Assembly (NCBI GenBank): GCA_021399435.1
Contig: JAJTUP010000043.1
Span: 496,001 to 560,000 of the forward strand
Direction of reading: 5' to 3'
Source: Diaporthe sp. PMI_573
Lineage: Eukaryota; Ascomycota; Sordariomycetes; Diaporthales; Diaporthaceae
Length of the DNA stretch: 64,000 nt
The first letter of the stretch is position 1, and the number at the start of each line of letters is the position of its first letter. Shown in pieces: positions 55,073 to 64,000 of this stretch. The position numbers and the translations under genes were made by a program. The notes below the pieces were generated by a model. That model saw nothing but the letters and a program-made list of their open reading frames with translations, did no database searches and was not told where the DNA came from.

Positions 55073-55460
55073 TTCGGGAACGCGAATATAAACTGTCTCT
55101 ATCCGTCTCTGGGGCCTCCCGCATATCTTCTTGGTGCTTGAGCATTGTCGGTGGAAGCATCGTAATCGTTTTTCCGTCGGAAGGCAATGAGTTCTTTCCC
55201 TTCTTCGATTTCTTCCTGACCAGGGGAGCCCGATTTCGTGGGCGCGCCAGCTTCATCATGACGCCGTCATCAGAATCACTGTCGCTAAGTTGATCGGTAT
55301 CAATATCATCGTCGCCGTCCTTAGCCTCGACGGCGATACATTGCTCGACTTTGTCATTGAAGTGGATGTGTTTTCGCTCGACGCCTGGCGATGAGATCCC
55401 AGAGGATGTTGGCGTTGGCAGCACACTAGAGGTATCGCGGCTCATTCGTCTTAAGAGGCT
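55041..55460 (-). pseudogene. REG1-like Glc7 regulatory protein, internal fragment
   Basis: The frame carries VERKHIHFNDKVEQCIAVE, an acidic run DGDDDIDTDQLSDSDSDDG, and a Lys/Arg-rich and Leu-Pro segment. This matches the conserved core of fungal REG1-type subunits of the Glc7/PP1 phosphatase, which relay glucose signals. In intact homologues this core sits deep inside a protein of several hundred residues. Here the frame is closed by a stop just upstream and by the P450 fragment downstream, so it is a transplanted internal piece. Confidence 0.65.
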
Positions 55461-55528
55461 TTTGTTGTTGAGCTTGATTGTCTACTTCACCATCCGTACT
55501 CTCTGTTTCCACTAAATATTCTTTCAAT

Positions 55529-56698
55529 CTATATTGGCAGTTCCTGATTGGTACGATATATTCCAAATCCTGCGTACATCATGTGAGGCATTCTGTCTAT
55601 GTCAACGTCGTCGTTCTCAACAGCGTAGACTGGACCAGTGACTGTGCGGAATTCTCTCACGATGTTGACCTCTTCATAGCACGTCGTAATGGTGAACAAA
55701 TTCCGATATTTCCTCAGCTGCTTCAATGCTGTGTCGATGTCGCTACCCAATCGGAAGGTAACTTGTTCCGCAGCCTTCTCGACCTCAGGAATGTCTTTCC
55801 AGTGTCCCACCAACCGTCGAGAAACACTTGTTAAGAAAATAATAGTTAGCTGCTGGAAATGAGGGAAGAATTCCAGGATGTAATTTTCCGACTCGTAAGA
55901 CTCTCGGAAGGTGAAAACAACGGCGGCTGGCCTACGAAGCTCGCGAGGCATCTTGTCGGGAACAGTTCCATTGTACCATGCCTCATAACCGAAGTACCGG
56001 GCCTGTCTTTCGTCGACTGCGATATGTTTGACTCTATTGAGACCACGTAGGTCTGTAAGCGCCTGTGGATGTTGGTCAAACTCCCATGCATGGTCGAAGC
56101 CGAGGACATCTCGATCGGAGTTCCACCAAGTTCCAGCATCATCATAGTCGTTGCCGAAAATAATGGAACCGTGTTGGAGTGCGATACTGCGAGATTCCCT
56201 GCAGATTCGCATAACAACTGGAACCTCCAAGTAAAACATGGTGCCATCTTTGTCGAAATCCCAGTCATAGACTCTGAAGAACCACCTGCCCTTGCGACCT
56301 TTGATTTCTTTGGTGCGGTCGCGGCCATACCACGCCTGCGCCCGTAGTAATCGTTTACCCGGAAGGAGCAGCTCCCAGATGACGATACGCAGCTCGAGCG
56401 GCAGATGAAATAACCCCCTTCGACCCTTCATATTTATATCCTGGACAGCAACATGATGGAGAATGCCGATCTCTGTATTGATACCAGGCGATCCTGGGCT
56501 GTCGAGACAGTGGTTAATATAAACCATGGTCAACTGGGGTCCGCAGCCCTTCTTGCTCGCTTTATCGTGGGAGTAGTTTGGAATCGACTTTTCCGCCTCG
56601 TCGTCGATGTAGATACTGGTCAGATTGCAGTGGTTCCCGGGGGCGGCGTCAGGACTGACTTCTGTACAGCCTACGATTGTATCGGTTACCGGAGACAT
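55529..56698 (-). CDS. 2EXR domain protein, 389 residues
   Basis: A single open exon of 389 codons. After about 90 polar residues comes the 2EXR motif, FHLPLELRIVIWELLLPGKRLL, which names this large fungal family. A beta-rich region follows with PVVMRICRESRSIAL (the usual RxCRESR signature) and RGLNRVKHIAVDERQ. A helical C-terminus completes the usual layout. The molecular role of 2EXR proteins is unknown. The start at 56698 is the first ATG after the stop. Nothing suggests damage. Confidence 0.85.
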   Translation of the reverse strand: MSPVTDTIVGCTEVSPDAAPGNHCNLTSIYIDDEAEKSIPNYSHDKASKKGCGPQLTMVYINHCLDSPGSPGINTEIGILHHVAVQDINMKGRRGLFHLPLELRIVIWELLLPGKRLLRAQAWYGRDRTKEIKGRKGRWFFRVYDWDFDKDGTMFYLEVPVVMRICRESRSIALQHGSIIFGNDYDDAGTWWNSDRDVLGFDHAWEFDQHPQALTDLRGLNRVKHIAVDERQARYFGYEAWYNGTVPDKMPRELRRPAAVVFTFRESYESENYILEFFPHFQQLTIIFLTSVSRRLVGHWKDIPEVEKAAEQVTFRLGSDIDTALKQLRKYRNLFTITTCYEEVNIVREFRTVTGPVYAVENDDVDIDRMPHMMYAGFGIYRTNQELPI

Positions 56699-57896
56699 TG
56701 TCGAGCAGCGGTCAGAAGTGTGCTGCTGCGGCCGAGGAGCAGTTATATGAAGTAATGATTTAGGAAGAGCTGTTACCTGCTGATTGCTTATAGTTGCCTC
56801 TTTGACATGAATTTCGCTCTAAGAAGGAAAGAAGAAGAGTAACTTCTATTATGGGCGAGGAGGGGAAGGTGGGGCACTTTGGCCGCCGCGTCGATATGCG
56901 GATTGCTGCGGGAGCCCGTTGAAATCTTCGACTGCAAGTTGAATGATGCGGCCTGGGGGGCATCGCCGTATTCGCCACTATAAGCATTAACATTTGCGCC
57001 CTTGTCAACATTATGTTAAGTTTAGACTAGATTTCTTAAACGCTTAACCAAGAGATTTCGTTGGTTACATAGCATTACATGGTTTATAGGGCAAAGTCCA
57101 CAGGAAACAAAGATCAAGGGTAAAACCTGGATAGACCAAATACTGGCCCTGAAGCTTCTGTCCTACATTAGCAATCTTACACTGGCTGACTGGATCGACC
57201 TCCTGTGACATCATCTACTCTCAGAATCTGTCGGCATATATCAAATTGAACTTTGGCGACGTTCGCTGTATCCGCCGGTCAGGTTTCATGCTACTTTTTG
57301 CTGGGGCTTTTGAGCAGGTACTTACCCCCAGTCCCAGCGCTTGCCTCGTAGTAATGCTCACCCCACTCTTGTGAGCCGGCAAATGGTGGGACATCTCGTG
57401 GGATCATGTCCTCCCGCCAACAGTACTGCCAGAAATTAGATCAGTGTAATAAGTACCAATACCCAACCACGTTCCACAGATTCCTTTCCTGCATCTCAAT
57501 CTATTAATCACCTTAGACACACAACCAAATTAAGGAACCGAGAACTTACACAGTCAAATTCTGGAAATACCCTATAGGACATACTTTGTAAAACCAAGGA
57601 GGTGCGTTGCTGGGAGGGCGGCTCCACGTATCTCAGAAATCCTGATACCTTAGATTAGCATTTCGAAACAAGAATAGTTGCACGCACTCAATACATAAAC
57701 TCACAATCTCCCTGAATTCTGAGGAAATGATCTTCGCCACTATCCTAAATGACAATGTCGGCCTCGCTCTTGTCCCTCTTCTTCTATACTGTAGCCGCCG
57801 CTACTTGTGTTACAGGGCCTGCCATAGCATTGACAAAAGGGGGTACCCTTACAGCTAGGTAATCACCAGATCAGGGGACCAGAGGAATGATAGCTA
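56699..57896. other. Intergenic, AT-rich, no gene recognised
   Basis: Upstream region of the 2EXR gene and of the Ser/Thr-rich ORF. No motif-bearing frame. Confidence 0.4.
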
Positions 57897-58445
57897 ATGA
57901 TCAGCAGCAACGATGATGCCTGCCAGGGCAATACCTCTGCTTTAAGATGTGCAGCGCAAACCTCAGCCGCTCAATTCACTTCGCATACGGCATCCGAAAC
58001 ATTCAAGTCCCTTACCCCGACAGATTCTACAATCGAGGATTCTGCGATCACAAGCCATTCCTCATTTGAGACTTCTACATCGTCTTTGCTTTGTACAACG
58101 CTGGGTGCAGCGCCTGGATTGGGCAGGGATCGGAACGCATGTGTATGTACTGCCGAGTCTACGACGGTTACCCTGCCAATGGAAGTGATTACTTCCGATG
58201 ACTCGAGGCTTGTAACGTGCAATTATCAATCAATCCCGAGCACATGGAGTACAATTTCTACCTCAACGGCTGTTTGGACAGACTCGGTCAATTGTCAGGT
58301 ATGTTCCCAGGCCGGCGTTGCAAACCCAAGAAGATGCGATAAAATTCCCGATTGCACACCTGCTGTCACCACAATTTATACGACAACACATACGACGACG
58401 TCCTTTACAGTATGTGTACCAAAATCAATTTTTAAAAGGCTGTAA
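57897..58445 (+). CDS. Ser/Thr-rich, Cys-containing ORF, possible secreted-protein fragment
   Basis: A 182-codon frame of low-complexity Ser/Thr (SSLLCTT, TTIYTTTHTTTSFTV) with about ten cysteines spaced as in extracellular domains (ACVC, CNYQ, NCQVCSQAG, RRCDKIPDC). Such composition is common in C-terminal parts of fungal secreted or cell-wall proteins, for example large chitinase-like proteins. No signal peptide is at the start (MISSNDDACQ), so this may be the 3' part of a longer, lost gene. I cannot name a catalytic domain. Confidence 0.35.
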   Translation: MISSNDDACQGNTSALRCAAQTSAAQFTSHTASETFKSLTPTDSTIEDSAITSHSSFETSTSSLLCTTLGAAPGLGRDRNACVCTAESTTVTLPMEVITSDDSRLVTCNYQSIPSTWSTISTSTAVWTDSVNCQVCSQAGVANPRRCDKIPDCTPAVTTIYTTTHTTTSFTVCVPKSIFKRL

Positions 58446-59786
58446 CAAATGAATAGCTAATCCGACAGACAATTACTCTACCTACTGAAACGGATGGTGG
58501 GGCCGGGTAGAAGGCGGTTCCCCATCTGAGTTTGCCCGGGATACATTTTCAAAGTTCGACAAATGCAGGCCTTGTATTACTGCTTTACTATAATCATGGG
58601 TTATAGGTGGAAATAAGGACGTGAAAGTTAGAGTACAACAAAACAATCGCTCATTCGGAATAGTCTAATATGCTTTCTTTAAAAATGCTTGGGTGTCTCA
58701 TAATTCGTATAGAGAAGTAATAGTGGCCTAAGAGCATTAGCATATATGGTTCTGTTTTTCCCTGCGTTATACTCATTTTACTCAGATCCTTCGACGGTAC
58801 TTGGTCTCCAACGGTATGTATTACTTGCAGTGTCGATTGCATCTTCCAGTAACGTTTTGTCTGGATTTTCCCTTCAACATCATACAAAAGAGAGGGTGCT
58901 CCAGTCTGCCCAGTACAGTACACACTATGGTTGGCTGTCCTGTAGCTGGATGGATACATATGTACATAATGTTCTGTACGCTTACTTATGAGCACCAAGA
59001 GTCTAAAAGGCGGGAGGGTATTGGTACTTTATCACACGGATCGAAATGAGACAGCACATTGGGCAGCTTATTCCATCCGTCTTTCCAAGTACTGTACTTT
59101 CGGGCCATGCTCACAAGTCATTTGTACCCCTCACCACCTAATTTAGAATCAAAATTTCTGTTTTAGGACAGCAACTGTGAAGAGGGTAAAGAAAGCCTAA
59201 TCTCTCTATCTCGCTTGCTCTACCAGATATTTATAGCTGCGTAATTACGCATTATGCCTAATGATAGGCAAACGCATCGCGATATAGCTCGTTCAAGCAA
59301 TTTGATATTGGAAGTCGGAAGCTACACGTCTCGTTGAAGCATATTTCCTTAAATCCGATATCCATAGATCGACTACGTAAAGTTACATCAATTGGCGGGC
59401 GCGATTAAAAATCGATCTAGGGGATACAGGCACTTCAGCCTTGCAGACCGCAAAAGTCCCCTCGTGTTCCGAAAATAGTGTGATTGAATTACACATGGAC
59501 AACATAAGCAGCGAGGCCAGAAAAGTCTCGTATACGCAGCTCTCGACATCCTTTTCTATCGGCTGTATGCAAGTCAGGGGTGCCTAATGTTAACATCTGT
59601 TGGAAAATACAAAACCCCGCTCGTGTTGGCAATGGGGACTATTCTGTAACCGCCTTGCGCTCAGCAAGATCCGAGACCTTGGCCATCATCAGGAAGCGCT
59701 GAGCTGCTGAAACCGCTTCTGGCGCTTCGCTAACAGAGGAATGATTGGTGACGACGTATGCAACAGTCTTGTTTCAGCTTGGCTGA
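58446..59786. other. No gene recognised
   Basis: AT-rich, short frames only. A minus-strand frame at 58651-58998 has no motif. Confidence 0.35.
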
Positions 59787-59975
59787 TTGTTTGAATCGAA
59801 CCTCAGCCTGACCCGCCCTACGTTGCTTTCTGATTTACCACTTCATTACAGGGGCTCCATTATGGGGAACTCTTACTACAGCCAAATGTCGCGAGAAAAG
59901 AAGCTCTCATTATTTGAAAAAGCGACCACAGGCCTCAGGCTTCTGATCCACGGATTCCCTTCCGGCACTGATATG
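59787..59975 (+). repeat. Dispersed repeat, copy B, in front of the patatin gene
   Basis: The frame from the ATG at 59862 encodes MGNSYYSQMSREKKLSLFEK and GLRLLIHGFPSGTD, matching the sequence at 15309. There is no GT dinucleotide between 59941 and about 60032, so this frame cannot be joined to the patatin frame by an intron starting there. Either a frameshift separates the two, or the repeat merely abuts the gene. Confidence 0.7.
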
Positions 59976-60027
59976 CCACCCGGGCAGCCTTCTCAGCCTG
60001 CTCAGCGAGGAGACTGCAACGGATCCG

Positions 60028-62632
60028 ATGGATAGTTTCTCTTCGGTCGATATCGTCGCCCTCTTCCCGTGCGGGTCTATATCTCCCGACGCGCGCTTTC
60101 GAGCGCTCAAAGAGCTGCTCATGGACCGTTCGGACGAGATACGTGAAGCGAGATACAGATCGCGCCAGCTCTTCTCGGTTACGCATTTTACCGCGTTGCT
60201 CGAAAGCGCGTGCGAGCATTTCGCCACTAATTCTTCCCAGCCGTTTGACTATATTCGGGCATCACGATCGCAGAACCCTGTCGCTAAAGATCTGGATCAG
60301 CATATCTCCACTTTCCTACAGTCCATCAAGACCCCAGGAGAGCTGGTCGACTTCGCCGCGCCAGTCCTCGGATCCAGCCTGCTCCTAGACAACTACCTCC
60401 CCGAAAACCATTGTAAGATAGTCACTCCCATCTGTCTAATCGCATCTGTTCTTATGTTCTGTAGTATTCCAGCCCTCGGAAGTTTTCAGGACCTTGTACA
60501 GAGATATCTTACTCAAGGTAAGCGAGCAGAGGGTAATGTCCTTTGATCAATCCTCCGACGTCATGCTTCGCAGCGGCTTTATAAACGTGATTGAGAAACA
60601 TGTTGGCCAATTGTTTGACCGACTTATCCGGGAAGCCAAGACCTCGGCCGAAATCCACAGAGAGATTCTCAGTCGTTATCGGACCCACTGGGAGTCAATA
60701 CATTGCAATACCACTTGTCTCTCCTGCCTGCGCCGACGACCACAGTACGGTCTTCATTGCGGACATGTCGTCTGCGAGAACTGTGTCCTTGTCTTTGGTA
60801 GCCAGTCGCCAGAAGATCCATGGCTCTACGAATTGAAAACATGCTTCCTTTGTGGGAAAGAGATGCTAGGCGGGATATTAGTTCGCGTGCACCCACCTAC
60901 CGCAGGCGTTGGGGTGCTGTGCATCGACGGCGGAGGCGTGCGGGGGATCGCCCCGCTTAGATTGATGAGGAGGATCCAGGAGCGCATTGGCCTGCCGATT
61001 TCTTTCCAGAGGCTGTTCCAAGTTGCCTTCGGGGTCAGCTCAGGTACATTCCCGCCCACCAAACTAAGAATCTGACTGACTCATGTAGGAGGTCTGATCG
61101 TCGCAGACGTTTTCCTGAATGGCAGTTCGATTGATGAATCGACAGATAGGTTTGAGAGACTGGCACGAGTGATCTTCCAGCGGCGCGAGTTGATCATTCC
61201 GTTCCTACCCCGATTCCTAAGGCCACTGGTGGCGCAAATAACGGGGAGCTCTGGTCCGCTTCCTGGCCTGTTCCGTTTCTTAGATGTGATCGTGTCGTAT
61301 TTTGCTGACGGCTTGTATCCTCCGGAACATATCGAGGCTGCCCTGAAAGAAGCCTTCGGAAACGAGAGGGCTATATCGGACGTCTCGCACGCGACAGCTA
61401 GTGGGACAATCGTTGGTCTACCGGCCGCTACGGTCAGCAAGAGGCCTCGCAGCCGCATCTTCACCAATTACAACGGTATAGGCGATCGTGAAGAGGCTCT
61501 CGGTAAGCCCACACCGATCCGCATCATTTTTTTCGTTCAGTTTCCCACGAAGTTGATAAAGGCAAAACCATGGCAGTCTAATGGAGTCGTACAGACCACG
61601 TGATCAAACCGGGCAACGAATCAGGAAGGGTAAAGCTCTGGGAGATGTAAGTTGATCCTCGTTCCAATGCTTGTGCAGTCTTTAATGATATCCAGATTGC
61701 GCGCCATATGTGCGGCGCCCGGGTAAGTCGAATCCACCCACAACCTTCTATCCTCAACTTTTGACATTATCACCAGATATTTCCCCCCGAAAGAAATCCA
61801 TGACATTGGTGTTTTCCAGGATGCAGGTCCCCTCGAGAATGACCCAGTTGTCTCGGCACTGACTGAAGCGGCGGCCATGTATCCACACGTGGAAGAGCCC
61901 AACTTTGTTGTCTCACTCGGCACAGGAGAGCCTGCACCTGATAATTCGTCCTCGATAGACGTCTCGCGTGACATATGGAGGAACGGAACCTTACCTAGAC
62001 TTTTTCGACTGTTCTGGGAGAAGATGAGAGACGAAAAAATGCGGCAGGTATTTCACGGTAGTGGCCGGTATCACCGGCTCAATGTTCGTTTCGACGACAT
62101 GGAGCCGAGGCTGGATGACACGCAGAGTATTGCAGCAGTCGGATTGAAAACAGAGAGCGAACAGGGCTTATCCGCTGCGATCGAAAGAGTAGCCTATAGC
62201 ATTACGGCCTCACTGTTCTACTTCGAACTGAAGACAAGGCCGGAAACATGCGAGGGTGGGTATAGTGCTGTCGGCCATATTTTATGCTCCCTCAGGCACG
62301 GCGACCCAGCGTTCGGCCCTCTGTGCGATCGACTCTCCCAAAGCGGAGCTCAATTCCTTGTCGATGGGTGCGCCATTGGGCCCGCTCACGATTTGTCTTG
62401 TTTCGCCGATGATGGTAACTTCCGAAGACGCGTTGAGATAAAAACACCGGGAGCTTTCACAGTATCGCTGAAACAGGGGAGCCAAGAGCCGTTTGATGTC
62501 AGTGGGTCTCCTTTTTCTATCGAAAGGTTGATAGTCGTGCAGGGTTTCAAGGCTGCTTTCGGTAGGCCGGATTGCAAGAGGAAACGGTCCAATGATGTGT
62601 CATATCAGCGGAACAAGTTTCAAAGATTTTGA
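60028..62632 (+). CDS. Patatin-like phospholipase with RING-type finger, 770 residues
   Basis: Six exons (60028-60412, 60465-61043, 61089-61502, 61595-61646, 61696-61722, 61777-62632) join in frame across five GT-AG introns of 45-92 bases. The N-terminal module has SVDIVALFPCGSISPDARF and LFSVTHFTALL. A RING-like finger follows (CLSC...HCGHVVCENC...CFLC, residues about 213-258). The patatin domain has the oxyanion loop DGGGVRG (284-289), the nucleophile GVSSG (Ser about 320) and the acidic partner in DAG (Asp about 501). The middle also carries ILRAICAAPGYFPPKEI. This lipid acyl hydrolase type is common in fungal accessory regions, including Starships. The family's upstream N-terminus is missing. 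The frame continues back to about 59978 without ATG, so the true start is uncertain. Confidence 0.85.
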
Positions 62633-64000
62633 CGAAGTATAGATAGAAAATGAAAACGAATTCTCTACCCTATCTTTGTGGGATATTTCAATGCTCAGAG
62701 CAAATTGATCACAGAGCAGCATAGAAAATGTCCAGTATAAATCACATGAGGCTTCTCCGGACTTGTTTGCGTTAATCGTCCGTTGTTCAGTCCTACGAAA
62801 GTGCGTAACGCGCCTTGCCTCAGCGTCATTCGGCAGGCTTTCATCAGGAGTTCTTCTGTGTTTCTCGACTCTGCGGATGAGCCTTTCCCCGCCTCTGAAC
62901 TCTTTTGGTGGTAGCCTTCAGAACGCCATTGCGCGGTTCTTGGCTGTGATATACGAAGACAACCAGCAGGCTGCGCATTACATGCCTTCGAACTCTTGAA
63001 TTTGGTGCTGCCGAAATCATTGTCTTGGGATGCGATACCGCCTGTGAAAGACTCAGTCTTGAAGAACGGGCTGCCGCCTTGCCCTCATAAGAAAACCTTT
63101 TTCCAGAGCTTTCCCCAATGGTGCAACAGCCGAGAGAGAAGACGAGAGAAACTACCTTGGCCTGGAATGACCTCGCTCAGACTAAACGAAGGTTTGAGCT
63201 GAAAGGATTGGGCCCGTTAACCCCAGTGGAAAGGATGCCACTGTGCGAGCATCGCTATCCGTGATTCAATACCTCCACGCCTTACAATTGAGTCACCGAC
63301 CCAACTACATATGACTTCTTCCCTGGAAATACTATCCAAGACATATGTCACAAGGCTCGGGAATTTGTTAACATATATAAACCAATACTACCATTTGCAG
63401 CGGTTGGCTTTATAACAAAGATAATATCATATCACACATTAAATTTAGAGTTAGCATGTCTTGACAAATAGGACACATACGCTTTTAGGTCAACCCTACC
63501 ACAAGCTAGACAAATGAGTAACAACGAGTAACCAAGGTCGACGTCAAAGTTTACAAAAGCAAGAGGAAGTTACGTTTACAGCCTTGATTCCACCATTACA
63601 GGGGCCACAGCCTGTAGACTTCGTTCCCATTTTGTGCTGAGGTAAGCATCTACAGCCACCGCTGCACAGGGGATCCCTTGTGGCTGCGACAAAAATGCTC
63701 AAACACTCAGCGTGAGACGTCATACTTTTACGACAGAATATCTTAATGGCGCTGGGCGCCATCGATTTGTTGTTGGCTAGTCGGGCCCTAGTGAAACGGG
63801 GCACATGTAGGCAGTCAGTTTGCAGAAGAAACCGCCGGTAACTCCAAGTACCACCAAAACCCTTCATGTTGGTATCCCAATTGTTCCACAACCACATCAT
63901 ATGTGCTTGATTTTAATGGCGAAAAGAGTAGTTGCTACGCCATCATCAAGCAACTTTCCATGAACAATGATATATCGTGCCCAGCAACAGGTTATGACGG
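62633..64000. other. No gene I can support
   Basis: Short frames at 62763-62999 and 62996-63202 lack motifs. A minus-strand frame at 63544-63900 ends in a Cys-rich tail (CSGGCRCLPQ...CGPC) that might be a small secreted protein, but has no signal peptide. Confidence 0.35.

Noticed and set aside
1..64000. CRISPR arrays, bacterial operons, rRNA genes
   Set aside because: No regularly spaced repeats and no ribosomal RNA signature; introns and families show a fungal genome. No convincing tRNA was found by eye, though a tRNA scan would be needed to exclude one.

Overview
The window looks like an accessory, transposon-rich stretch of a filamentous ascomycete genome (Pezizomycotina). The evidence is short GT-AG introns (42-120 nt, several with CTAAC/CTAAT-like branch sites), fungal families (FunK1 kinase, 2EXR, DUF3723, RING-patatin, Ulp1-like and SP-RING proteins), and fungal hAT, pogo, MULE, Helitron and chromodomain Ty3/Gypsy sequences. 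The species cannot be read from the sequence.

Layout. 0-5 kb: a P-loop fragment, a short P450 fragment, pogo and hAT relics, and a fumarylacetoacetate-hydrolase-family gene cut at a hAT junction. 5.6-11.4 kb: an intact aldehyde dehydrogenase divergent from a copper amine oxidase that stops two thirds of the way through at a C-rich inverted repeat, then a Ulp1-like fragment and an unknown ORF with an in-frame stop. 12-14.6 kb: an intact unknown 843-aa gene. 15-22.7 kb: sparse, with a reverse transcriptase scrap, a coiled-coil ORF and an N-truncated FunK1 kinase. 23-31.3 kb: hAT, pogo, MULE/BED and Helitron relics. 31.6-35.9 kb: a DUF3723 fragment, a Ulp1-like protein with altered catalytic residues, and a broken SP-RING gene. 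35.9-42.5 kb: a hAT element whose transposase is split by a second, apparently complete hAT element with perfect 19-bp inverted repeats and an 8-bp target duplication. 42.5-50.9 kb: sulfatase, NACHT-like and cupin fragments, an intact 279-aa unknown gene, a patatin-family N-terminal relic, a hAT fragment and a Gypsy integrase-chromodomain fragment with its 3' LTR start. 51.7-64 kb: a complete DUF3723 gene, P450 and REG1-like fragments, a 2EXR gene, a Ser/Thr-rich ORF and a RING-patatin gene.

How genes may work together. The amine oxidase/aldehyde dehydrogenase pair fits amine catabolism (amine to aldehyde to acid), but the oxidase is broken here. DUF3723, patatin-like and NLR-type genes are families known as recurrent cargo of fungal Starship elements. 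All three occur here, some as fragments, but no DUF3435 tyrosine recombinase ('captain') was recognised. A decayed or partial Starship is therefore an inference. The best-supported novelty is the nested hAT pair: removing the inner element and one target duplication restores an uninterrupted outer transposase frame, and the inner transposase is itself open over 896 codons.
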